The notes under the pieces were generated by a model. That model was not told the DNA's origin, did not search any database, and worked only from the letters and a program-made list of their open reading frames with translations. A program made the position numbers and the translations under genes. DNA of 64,000 nucleotides from Acidobacteriota bacterium (GTDB lineage Bacteria > Acidobacteriota > Terriglobia > Bryobacterales > Bryobacteraceae): contig CANIVU010000020.1 in the NCBI GenBank assembly GCA_947470805.1, positions 24,478 through 88,477 on the forward strand, read 5' to 3'. This document shows, piece by piece, positions 45,337 through 53,552 of this stretch. Within the stretch, counting starts at the first letter, position 1. Every line of letters begins with the position of its first letter.

Positions 45337-47270
45337 GAATAGAGAAGCCGATGATCGAGGGAGATACGCGAGCACAGAACCGGTTTCGCGAATTATTGGA
45401 TGCTGCGCCGGACGCCATTATTGAGGCGAATTCGGAAGGCCGGATTGTGCTTGTCAACGAGATCGCGCAGCGATTGTTCGGCTATTCCCGTGAGGAGTTC
45501 CTGGGGCTTTCCATTGACGCGCTGGTGCCGGCCGCGGGCCGTGGGCAGCATGCCCAGCACCGGGATGCTTTCGCGCGGCAGGCGTCTACGCGGCCGATGG
45601 GATCGGGGTTGGAGCTGCGGGCGCAAAGGAAAGACGGTTCTGTTTTTCCGGTAGAGATCAGTCTGAGTCCGATTCATTCCGAAGAAGGCTTCCACGTCAT
45701 TGCGACGGTGCGCGACGTGACGGCGCGGCGGTTGGCCGAGGAACGGTTCCAGGAGATGCAGGACCGGTTCACGCGGGAGTTGGAGGAGAAGAACCGGCAG
45801 TTGCAGCAGCGCAATGCGGAAGTGGAGCGCAGTGACCGTTTGAAGAGCGAGTTCCTGGCGAGCATGAGCCACGAATTGCGTTCGCCGCTGCATACGATTA
45901 TCGGCTTTGCGGAACTGCTAATCGAAGAGCTGGAAGGACCGCTGAATGAGAAGCAGAAGCGGTTCGTCTCCAATATTCATCAGGACAGTCACCACCTGCT
46001 GGCGTTGATTAACGACTTGCTGGACATCAGCAAGATCGAGGCAGGGCGAATGGAATTTCACCTGGAGAAGTTCGCGCTGGGCCCGGCGCTGGACGAGGTG
46101 ATGGACATGATTCGCCCACAGGCGGAAGGCAAGGGCCTGCGGCTGACGGCTGATATGGACGAGGGAGTTTTCGTGGAGGCCGACCGGTTGCGGCTGCGGC
46201 AGATCCTGACCAACCTGTTGAGCAACGCGGTGAAGTTCACGCCGGCGGGCGGGACGGTGTCGGTGTCGGTGATGGCGCGGCGGCACAAGGTGGCTATTTC
46301 GGTGGTGGACAGCGGCGTTGGCATTGCGCGCGACGACCACGAGGCGATCTTCGATAAGTTCTACCAGGTGGGCTCGACGACGAAGGGCGTGCGCGAAGGC
46401 ACGGGGCTGGGGTTGGCGATTACCAAGCGGCTGGTGGAGCAGCAGGGCGGGCGGATTTGGGTCTGTAGCGAGCCGGGGCAGGGCAGCACCTTTGTATTCA
46501 CGGTGAAGACCGGGGATGCGCATCGGGGACTGACGCGGCCGCTGGTGCTGATCATTGAAGATGAGCCGCGGGCGGCGGAACTGCTGGTGAACTATTTGAC
46601 GCCAGAGGGCTTTAACGCGATTTGTGCGGATAGCGCCGAGCAGGCCACGACGATTGCCGCGGAGTTGTCGCCGGAGGCGATCGTGGTGGACCTGTCGATC
46701 CCGACGGGCCAGGAGTGGCGGATGATTCGGGATCTGCGCAGCCAGTCGCGGCTGGAGGCGATTCCGATTGTGATTGTGTCCGTGACCGAGGAGTGCGATA
46801 CGGCGCGGGCGCTGGGCGTGGAAGCGCACTTGACCAAGCCGGTGGGAAAGCGGCAGTTGTTGGACACGCTGGCGCGGGCAGTGCGGACGCAGCCGGACCG
46901 TCGACCGGTACTGGTGGTGGACGACGAGCCGATGGCGAGGGAGTTGCTGACGGCCATTCTGCATGAGGCCGGTCACCCGACGGCGATGGCGGCGAGCGGG
47001 GAAGAGGCGTTGGCCCTGATGGAACGGGCGACTCCGGCGGTGGTGATCCTCGACTTAATGCTGCCGGGGATGAGCGGCTTTGACGTGTTGTCGCGGATCC
47101 GGGAACGGCCCGAATGGAGCGAGATCCCTGTTGTTGTCCTGACAGGGATAGAATTGAACCGAGGCGATGCGGAGCTGTTGAAGCAGACCACCGTGGCGAT
47201 CCTGCGAAAAGGGCAATCCTGGAAGCAGCCGCTGTTGGGTGCGTTACGTAAAACGGTTCGTCAGTCCTAG
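45318..47270 (+). CDS. PAS-containing hybrid sensor histidine kinase with two receiver domains
   Basis: 650-aa cytoplasmic kinase without transmembrane helices. PAS at about 20-135, coiled linker, HisKA with phospho-acceptor His185 (LASMSHELRSPLHT), HATPase with N303 and GTGLGLAITK, then receiver domains at about 408-520 (Asp458) and 529-640 (Asp579). The ATG used overlaps ccoI by 19 bases; an ATG 11 codons later (45351) is an alternative. The PAS may sense redox or oxygen, given the neighbouring respiratory genes, but no heme- or flavin-binding signature is obvious. Confidence 0.9.
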   Translation: MGTKRVRIEKPMIEGDTRAQNRFRELLDAAPDAIIEANSEGRIVLVNEIAQRLFGYSREEFLGLSIDALVPAAGRGQHAQHRDAFARQASTRPMGSGLELRAQRKDGSVFPVEISLSPIHSEEGFHVIATVRDVTARRLAEERFQEMQDRFTRELEEKNRQLQQRNAEVERSDRLKSEFLASMSHELRSPLHTIIGFAELLIEELEGPLNEKQKRFVSNIHQDSHHLLALINDLLDISKIEAGRMEFHLEKFALGPALDEVMDMIRPQAEGKGLRLTADMDEGVFVEADRLRLRQILTNLLSNAVKFTPAGGTVSVSVMARRHKVAISVVDSGVGIARDDHEAIFDKFYQVGSTTKGVREGTGLGLAITKRLVEQQGGRIWVCSEPGQGSTFVFTVKTGDAHRGLTRPLVLIIEDEPRAAELLVNYLTPEGFNAICADSAEQATTIAAELSPEAIVVDLSIPTGQEWRMIRDLRSQSRLEAIPIVIVSVTEECDTARALGVEAHLTKPVGKRQLLDTLARAVRTQPDRRPVLVVDDEPMARELLTAILHEAGHPTAMAASGEEALALMERATPAVVILDLMLPGMSGFDVLSRIRERPEWSEIPVVVLTGIELNRGDAELLKQTTVAILRKGQSWKQPLLGALRKTVRQS

Positions 47271-47287
47271 CAGCCTCGCGTTCCTTC

Positions 47288-47653
47288 ATGACGATACTGG
47301 TAGCCGATGACAGCGAGAAGAACCGTGAGCTTTTGCGCACGGTGTTGAGCCATTTGGGCCACTCGGTGGCCGAGGCGTCGAATGGGCGGCAGGCGGTGAA
47401 TCTGGCTGTGGAGATGGTGCCGGAACTGATGATCTTCGATCTGCAGATGCCGGAGCTGGACGGATTCGGGGCGATGCGCGAGGTGCGGGCGATGGAACGG
47501 TTTCAGGATACGCCGGTGTTGGCGTTGACGGCCTATGCCATGGAAGGCGACCGGGAAAAGGCGCTGGCGGCCGGATTTACATCGTATTTGACCAAGCCAC
47601 TACGGCTGGCGGATTTGCGGGCCGAACTGGCTCGATGGACGGTACAAGCATGA
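47288..47653 (+). CDS. Single-domain response regulator
   Basis: 121-aa stand-alone receiver (CheY/DivK-like): acidic pair DD at 7-8, phospho-acceptor Asp51 (LMIFDLQMPELDGF), conserved Thr in LALTAYAMEG and Lys in YLTKPLRL. No output domain. It lies 17 bases after the kinase gene and overlaps the sigma-54 activator by 4 bases, so it is probably part of a phosphorelay between them. Confidence 0.93.
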   Translation: MTILVADDSEKNRELLRTVLSHLGHSVAEASNGRQAVNLAVEMVPELMIFDLQMPELDGFGAMREVRAMERFQDTPVLALTAYAMEGDREKALAAGFTSYLTKPLRLADLRAELARWTVQA

Positions 47654-49029
47654 GTGGCGCGCTGATGACGCTGTTGATTATTGACGACAACGTGGGGAAT
47701 CTGGAGCTGCTGCGATCGGCGCTGCGGCGGGCGGATGTGGAGATCCTTACGGCCGAGGATCCGGAGGAAGGGCTGGATCTGGTGGCGTCGCGCCATCCGC
47801 AAATTGTGCTGACCGACCTGGTGATGCCGCGCGTGACGGGCATGGAAGTGCTGGAGCGGATCATGGCGTTTGATCCCTCGATCGATGTGATTCTGATGAC
47901 GGCGCACTATTCGACCGATACGGCGGTGGAGGCGATTAAGAAGGGCGCTTCGGACTATTGGAACAAGCCGGTGCCGATCGATACGATTCGCAAGCGGGTG
48001 GACCAGTTGCTGGAGACGGCGCGGCGGCGGATGCGGGCGTCTTCCTTGCAGCATGAGTTGCTGGACAGCGCGGAGTTTCACGGGATTGTGGGAAATAGCC
48101 CGCAGATGTGGGATTTGTACTCGCGGATTGAGCGCGTGGCGCCGCACTATCGCACGGTGTTGGTGACCGGACAGACGGGGACCGGCAAAGATCTGGTGGC
48201 GAAATCGCTGCATGCGCTGAGCCCAGTGGCCGATGGGCACCTGGTGGTGCTGAACTGTTCGGCGGTTGTCGAGACGTTGTTTGAGAGCGAACTGTTCGGC
48301 CATGTGCGCGGCTCGTTTACGGGCGCGGTGGCGGATAAGACCGGGTTGTTCGAACACGCACACAAGGGCACGTTGTTTCTGGATGAGATCGGCGATATGC
48401 CGTTGAGCACGCAGGCGAAGCTGCTGCGGGCGATTCAGAATCAGGAGATTCAGCGGCTGGGCTCGTTGACGCCGAAGCGCGTGGATGTGCGGATTATCGC
48501 GGCGACCAATCGGGACTTGCGGCAGTGCATTGCGGATAAGACGTTCCGGGAGGATCTGTATTACCGGTTGGGCATGGTGGAGATTGCGGTGCCGGCGCTG
48601 AACGGGCGGGAGGGCGATCTGCCGCTGTTGATCCGTCATTTTACGCGGCGGTTCAGTGAGCTGTATCGCAAGCCGATTACCGGCTGGACGCGGCGCTCGG
48701 AGATCGTGATGCAGCGGCACCGGTGGCCGGGGAATGTGCGGGAGCTGGAGAACGCGGTTGGCCATGCGTGCATGATGGCGCTGGGTGAGACGATTGACGT
48801 GGGCGACCTGCCGCCGTACTTGTGGGGCGGGGAAGGGGAGCAGGCGTCGATGATGGCACCGTTGCCCGTAGCCGCTGGCGGTGAGATGCCGGGACTCGAA
48901 GACCAGGAAAAGACGCTGTTGCAGCAGGCGCTGGAGAAGTGCGGCGGCAACCGGACGGCGGCGGCGCGAATGCTGCGGATCAGCCGGGACACGATGCGCT
49001 ACCGGATGAAGAAGTTCGGGTTGGGGTGA
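47650..49029 (+). CDS. NtrC-family sigma-54-dependent response regulator
   Basis: 459-aa activator. Receiver with Asp56 (IVLTDLVMP), AAA+ domain with Walker A GQTGTGKD at 174-181, sigma-54 contact loop GSFTGA at 221-226 (Ser instead of the usual Ala), Walker B TLFLDE at 241-246, and a C-terminal Fis-type helix-turn-helix (GNRTAAARMLRISRDTMRYR). The ATG inside the overlap with the receiver gene was preferred to one five codons upstream. Its targets are probably the local respiratory operon or other sigma-54 genes (inference). Confidence 0.92.
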   Translation: MSGALMTLLIIDDNVGNLELLRSALRRADVEILTAEDPEEGLDLVASRHPQIVLTDLVMPRVTGMEVLERIMAFDPSIDVILMTAHYSTDTAVEAIKKGASDYWNKPVPIDTIRKRVDQLLETARRRMRASSLQHELLDSAEFHGIVGNSPQMWDLYSRIERVAPHYRTVLVTGQTGTGKDLVAKSLHALSPVADGHLVVLNCSAVVETLFESELFGHVRGSFTGAVADKTGLFEHAHKGTLFLDEIGDMPLSTQAKLLRAIQNQEIQRLGSLTPKRVDVRIIAATNRDLRQCIADKTFREDLYYRLGMVEIAVPALNGREGDLPLLIRHFTRRFSELYRKPITGWTRRSEIVMQRHRWPGNVRELENAVGHACMMALGETIDVGDLPPYLWGGEGEQASMMAPLPVAAGGEMPGLEDQEKTLLQQALEKCGGNRTAAARMLRISRDTMRYRMKKFGLG

Positions 49030-49048
49030 TCTGTTACCCTCACTAGAA

Positions 49049-50464
49049 ATGAGGCTTGCTACATTTTTTCTGATTTCCGCGTTCGCGGTTTGCGCGCAGC
49101 CGAAGGCGATTGACTGGGCGCAGGTGGAGCAGGAGACGCTGCGCCACTTCACGGCGCTGGTGAAGATTGACTCCACTGATCCGGGCGGGAGCGAGAAGCC
49201 GGTGGTGGACTATTTGAAGTCGGTGCTGGATAAAGAGGGCATCGAATCGAAGGTATTTACGCGGACCAATCTGGCCGATCCGTCGCGGGTGCGGCCGAAC
49301 CTGGTGGCGCGTTTGAAGGGCAACGGGAAGAAGAAGCCGCTGCTGATTGTGGGTCACACCGATACGGTAAACGTGGATGCGAAGAAGTGGAAATACGGGC
49401 CGTTTTCGGCGCATCGCGAGGGCGGGCACATCTATGGCCGCGGGACGGTGGACGATAAGGACAACCTGACCGGCGCGCTGATGTCGATCATTCTGGCGAA
49501 GCGTTCGGGGCTGGCGCTGGATCGCGATGTGATCTTCCTGGCTGAGGCGGGAGAAGAGGGCGCGACGTCGATTGGCATTGCGTTTTTGGTGAGTGAGCAC
49601 TATGCGGATTTAGATGCCGAGTATTGTTTGGCGGAGGGCGGGTCGGCGGTGCGGACAGGCGGGAAGCTGCGGTTTGTTTCGATTGAGACGACGGAGAAGA
49701 TTCCGCGCGGTGTGAAGCTGGTGGCGAGCGGCGTGGCGGGGCATGGGTCGGTGCCGCTGCGGACGAACCCGGTGGCGCATATTGCAAAGGCCGTTGGGAA
49801 GATTGCCGACTGGCAGCCGCCGATGCGGTTGAACGATACGACGCGGACCTATTTTGAGCGGCTGGCGGGGATCTCGACGCCGGAGGAGAAAGAGCGCTAC
49901 AACGGGCTGTTGAACCCGGAGAAGACGGACGCGATTCAGGAGTATCTGGCGGTGAATGAGCCGAGGCACAACTCGATGCTGCGCACGTCGCTTTCGCCGA
50001 ATGTGATTCAGGCGGGGTACCGGATTAACGTGATTCCTTCGGAGGCGGAGGCGACGATTGATATTCGCGCGCTGCCGGACGAAGACATGACGAAGTTCTA
50101 CGAGACGCTGAAGGGTGTGATCAATGACCCGGTGATCAAGATGATTCCGCAGTCCGGGTCGGCACGGCCGGGGGCTGCGCCGTCTGCTTTAAACAATGAG
50201 GCGTTCCGGACGATTGAGGCGGTGGCGAAGAAGCACTATGACGGGGCGACGGTGCTGCCGACGATGTCGACCGGGGCGACTGATATGGCGTTTTTGCGGG
50301 CGAAGGGGATGCAGTGCTACGGCATCGGCCCGGCGATTGATTCCGAAGACGGGCCGAAGGGGTTCGGTTCGCACAGCGATCAGGAGCGGATTCTGGAATC
50401 TTCGTTGCACCAGTTTGTGAAGTTCCATCATGATCTGGTGGTGGAGTTGGCGGGCGCGAAGTGA
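49049..50464 (+). CDS. Secreted M20-family metallopeptidase
   Basis: 471-aa di-zinc peptidase with a signal peptide (MRLATFFLISAFAVCAQ). Metal/catalytic residues: HTDTVNVD (His103, Asp105), GTVDDKDN (Asp136) and AEAGEEG (Glu169/170). The dimerisation lid is at about 225-345 (ASGVAGHGSVPLRTNPV) and the final ligand is in FGSHSDQER. It resembles carboxypeptidase G2/dipeptidase-type members and probably trims peptides or N-acyl amino acids in the periplasm. It overlaps the following gene by 4 bases. Confidence 0.9.
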   Translation: MRLATFFLISAFAVCAQPKAIDWAQVEQETLRHFTALVKIDSTDPGGSEKPVVDYLKSVLDKEGIESKVFTRTNLADPSRVRPNLVARLKGNGKKKPLLIVGHTDTVNVDAKKWKYGPFSAHREGGHIYGRGTVDDKDNLTGALMSIILAKRSGLALDRDVIFLAEAGEEGATSIGIAFLVSEHYADLDAEYCLAEGGSAVRTGGKLRFVSIETTEKIPRGVKLVASGVAGHGSVPLRTNPVAHIAKAVGKIADWQPPMRLNDTTRTYFERLAGISTPEEKERYNGLLNPEKTDAIQEYLAVNEPRHNSMLRTSLSPNVIQAGYRINVIPSEAEATIDIRALPDEDMTKFYETLKGVINDPVIKMIPQSGSARPGAAPSALNNEAFRTIEAVAKKHYDGATVLPTMSTGATDMAFLRAKGMQCYGIGPAIDSEDGPKGFGSHSDQERILESSLHQFVKFHHDLVVELAGAK

Positions 50465-51231
50465 GGTTGCTTCCGCTATTGCTGGCCGTTTGCGCGTGGG
50501 GGCAGTTACCGCGTTTGGAACGGCCGGTGACGGTGGATGGGGACATTTCCGAGTGGCGTGACTACGCGTTCAGCGATGGGGTGTGGGACCTGGAGCGGCT
50601 GCGGCATGCGCCGTGGTACGACCCGTCGCGGAACCGGCTGACGGTGCATGGGAATGAGACGGGCGTGGACCTGGCGGCGCGGTACTACACGGCTTGGGAT
50701 GCCCAGTATTTGTACCTGGGGGCTGACGTTGTTGACAACGTGAACGACGTGAAGGACCCGGCGCACGAGCCGAAGCGGTGGTACTACAAAGACGCGATTT
50801 GCTGGTTTATTGAGGCGCCGCGGAAGGCGGCTGGGAAGAACTTTGGCGAAGGGGATAATGCGTTTTGTTTTGTGATTGACGCGGCGAAGCCGGGGTATGG
50901 GGCGTGGTGGCGGCACGGGGCTCCGGGGAAGACCTATGTGGAGGAGCCGTTGCCGAAGGGGTCTTTTGCGTACGCCATTCGGCGGGGGGAGCGCGGCAAT
51001 TTTGTGTTGGAGGCGCGCGTGTTGATGGCCGCGACGCTGGGCGTGAGCACGCCGGCATGGCGTGCGCCGCGGGTGGGCGATGAGTATGGGATGGAGATTG
51101 TGCACACCGATCCGGACGGCGGGGATTACGGCGGACACTTTCTGATTTATGGCCGAGGGGATGATGACGCGACGTGGGGGCGGTTCCTATTGACCGGTCC
51201 GCAGGCGCCGGTGGAGCGGAAGCCGCAGTAG
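50461..51231 (+). CDS. Secreted CBM9/DOMON-like carbohydrate-binding protein
   Basis: 256 aa; leader MRLLPLLLAVCAWGQ from a GTG overlapping the peptidase stop. The opening VTVDGDISEWRDYAFSDGVW and YYTAWDAQYLYLGADVVDN are typical of the CBM9-like fold, which binds sugars or heme in surface proteins. No catalytic domain is attached. It may be a substrate-binding partner of the adjacent quinoprotein or peptidase (inference). Confidence 0.75.
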   Translation: MRLLPLLLAVCAWGQLPRLERPVTVDGDISEWRDYAFSDGVWDLERLRHAPWYDPSRNRLTVHGNETGVDLAARYYTAWDAQYLYLGADVVDNVNDVKDPAHEPKRWYYKDAICWFIEAPRKAAGKNFGEGDNAFCFVIDAAKPGYGAWWRHGAPGKTYVEEPLPKGSFAYAIRRGERGNFVLEARVLMAATLGVSTPAWRAPRVGDEYGMEIVHTDPDGGDYGGHFLIYGRGDDDATWGRFLLTGPQAPVERKPQ

Positions 51232-51252
51232 CCTTATACAATCACAAGGAAC

Positions 51253-53535
51253 ATGATCCGTTGCCTTGTGATTGCCTTTGCCGCGCTGGCGGTTGCTGCC
51301 CAGGATGGGCGCGCGCTGTTTGAAAAGAACTGTTCGGTGTGCCACGGCGATGGGCATGGGACCGAGCGCGGGCCGAACCTGGCGAACAACCGGAAGGTGC
51401 GCGGGGCGACGGCGGCCGAGTTGCGGGCGCTGATTCGCGATGGGGTGCCGTCGCGCGGGATGCCGGCGTTTCCGCTGCCGGAGGCGGAGCTAGGCGCCGT
51501 GACGCTGTTGGTTCGTTCGTTGAGCGCGCCGGCGTCGGAGAATCATCCGGCGGGGGACGCGGCGGCGGGGGAGCGGTATTTCTTTGGTGACGGCGGGTGC
51601 GCGAGTTGCCACATGGTGAAGGGGCGGGGCAAGGCGGCGGGGCCGGATCTTTCTTCGGTGGGCCGGGACATGACGTATGCGGAGATTGAAGAGGCTGTGC
51701 GGCAGCCGGCGGCGAAGATCAAGCCCGGGTATCAAATGGCGTCGGTGACGCTGCAGAACGGGCGCACGCTGCGCGGGTTTGCACGCAACCAGAGCCGGTA
51801 TAACTTGCAACTGCAGGACATGAGCGGCACGTTTCATTTGCTGCGGTCGGAGGAGATTGCGACGACTCGTTTGGAGGCGGGGTCGGTGATGGCGGCGGCG
51901 CAGTGTTCGGCAGTGGAGTGCCGGGATGTGTTGGCGTATTTGAGCGAGTTGACGGGCGTAGGTCCGGGGAAGCCGGCGGCGCAGTTGGCCAATGAGGGTG
52001 GGCCGAAATTTGCCGAGGTGGCGAATCCGAAGCCTGGCGACTGGCCGAGTTATCACGGGAAGCTGACGGGGAACCGGCACAGCGAGTTGACGCAGATTAC
52101 GCCGGCGAATGTGAAGAATTTGACGCTGCAGTGGGTGTTTCCGATTAACCACAACGTGCTGGAGCTGACGCCGGTGGTGGTGGACGGGGTGATGTATGTG
52201 AGCGGGCCGAACCAGGTGTTTGCGCTGGATGCGCGGGCGGGGCGGACGCTGTGGCACTACCAGCGGGGGCGTTCGCCAGAGGCGAAGGGCGACCCGGCGA
52301 AGGGGACCAATCGCGGCGTGGCGGTGCTGGGGGATCGCGTGTTTGTAGTGACCGATAACGCGCATCTGCTGGCGCTGCACCGGGTGACGGGGGAGCTGCT
52401 TTGGGAGAGCGTCATTACCGAAGGCGTGACGGATAAGACGAACATTGGCAACACGGCGGCGCCGCTGGTGGTGAACGATATGGTGGTGGCGGGGGTGAGC
52501 GGCGGCGACATGGGCATGCGTGGGTATCTGGACGCGTATAAGGTTTCTACGGGCGAGCGCGTTTGGCGGTTTTGGACCGTGCCGCAGCCGGGGGAGCCGC
52601 TGTCGGAAACGTGGGGCGGGACGGCGCTGGCGAAGTTCGGCGGGGGCGGGGCGACGTGGATGACCGGGACGTTTGACCCGGAGACGCAGACGGTTTTCTG
52701 GGGCACGGGGAACCCGTATCCGGCGATGAATGGCGATGAACGGAAGGGCGATAACCTGTACTCCGATTCGGTGATTGCGCTGGATGCGGCGACGGGGAAG
52801 CTGAAGTGGCACTACCAGTTCACGCCGCATGATTTGTACGACTGGGACGCGGGGCAGACGCCGCTACTGGTGAACCGGAAGTACAAGGGCGAGGACAAGA
52901 AGTTGCTGATTCAGGCCAATCGGAATGGGTTTTTGTATGTGTTTGACCGGGTGAACGGGAAGCTGCTGTTGGCCGAGAAGTTTGTGGACAAGATGACGTG
53001 GGCGAAGGGGATTGGCAAAGACGGGCGGCCGATTGTGATTCCCGGGTTGGAGCCGACGCGCGACGGGACGAAGGTGTGCCCGAATGTGTTGGGGGCGACG
53101 AACTGGCCATCGATGGCGCTGAGCCCGGCGACTGGGTTCTTTTACGTCATGGCGCGGGAGGCGTGCGGGATCTATGTGAAGCCGCCGAATTGGAACCCGA
53201 AGCCGATTCCGTTGGAGCCGGGGCAGATGTTTTTGCGGGCGCTGGATATTGAGACGGGGAAGCGTGTTTGGGAAGTTCCGCAGATTGGCCCGGCGGATAG
53301 CTGGGGCGGGGTGCTTTCGACGGGAGGGGTGATTTTCTTCGGTGAGGATAGCGGGGCGCTGGGAGCGGTGGACGCGAAGACGGGCAAGGACCTGTGGCAT
53401 ATACAGACCAACGCATCGGCGGCGCTGGGCGATGGGCATAGCTGGCGCTCGTCCCCGATGACGTATATGGCCGGCGGGAAACAGTACATTGCGTTTGCGG
53501 CGGGGCCGAACATCTTGAGTTTCGGCTTGCCGTGA
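51253..53535 (+). CDS. Cytochrome c / heme-binding domain / PQQ-dehydrogenase fusion
   Basis: 760-aa secreted quinoprotein. After the leader (1-16) there are two heme sites, CSVCH 27-31 and CASCH 116-120; the second lies in a TIGR02603-like heme-binding domain (YQMASVTLQNGRTLRGFARN). The PQQ beta-propeller runs from about 255 (WPSYHGKLTGNRHSELTQIT) with repeated W-motif blades to GKQYIAFAAGPNILSFGLP. The PQQ domain is of the alcohol/glucose dehydrogenase type. Oxidised electrons would go through the attached hemes. Substrate unknown. Confidence 0.88.
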   Translation: MIRCLVIAFAALAVAAQDGRALFEKNCSVCHGDGHGTERGPNLANNRKVRGATAAELRALIRDGVPSRGMPAFPLPEAELGAVTLLVRSLSAPASENHPAGDAAAGERYFFGDGGCASCHMVKGRGKAAGPDLSSVGRDMTYAEIEEAVRQPAAKIKPGYQMASVTLQNGRTLRGFARNQSRYNLQLQDMSGTFHLLRSEEIATTRLEAGSVMAAAQCSAVECRDVLAYLSELTGVGPGKPAAQLANEGGPKFAEVANPKPGDWPSYHGKLTGNRHSELTQITPANVKNLTLQWVFPINHNVLELTPVVVDGVMYVSGPNQVFALDARAGRTLWHYQRGRSPEAKGDPAKGTNRGVAVLGDRVFVVTDNAHLLALHRVTGELLWESVITEGVTDKTNIGNTAAPLVVNDMVVAGVSGGDMGMRGYLDAYKVSTGERVWRFWTVPQPGEPLSETWGGTALAKFGGGGATWMTGTFDPETQTVFWGTGNPYPAMNGDERKGDNLYSDSVIALDAATGKLKWHYQFTPHDLYDWDAGQTPLLVNRKYKGEDKKLLIQANRNGFLYVFDRVNGKLLLAEKFVDKMTWAKGIGKDGRPIVIPGLEPTRDGTKVCPNVLGATNWPSMALSPATGFFYVMAREACGIYVKPPNWNPKPIPLEPGQMFLRALDIETGKRVWEVPQIGPADSWGGVLSTGGVIFFGEDSGALGAVDAKTGKDLWHIQTNASAALGDGHSWRSSPMTYMAGGKQYIAFAAGPNILSFGLP

Positions 53536-53552
53536 GAGTTATACTTTTCTTC

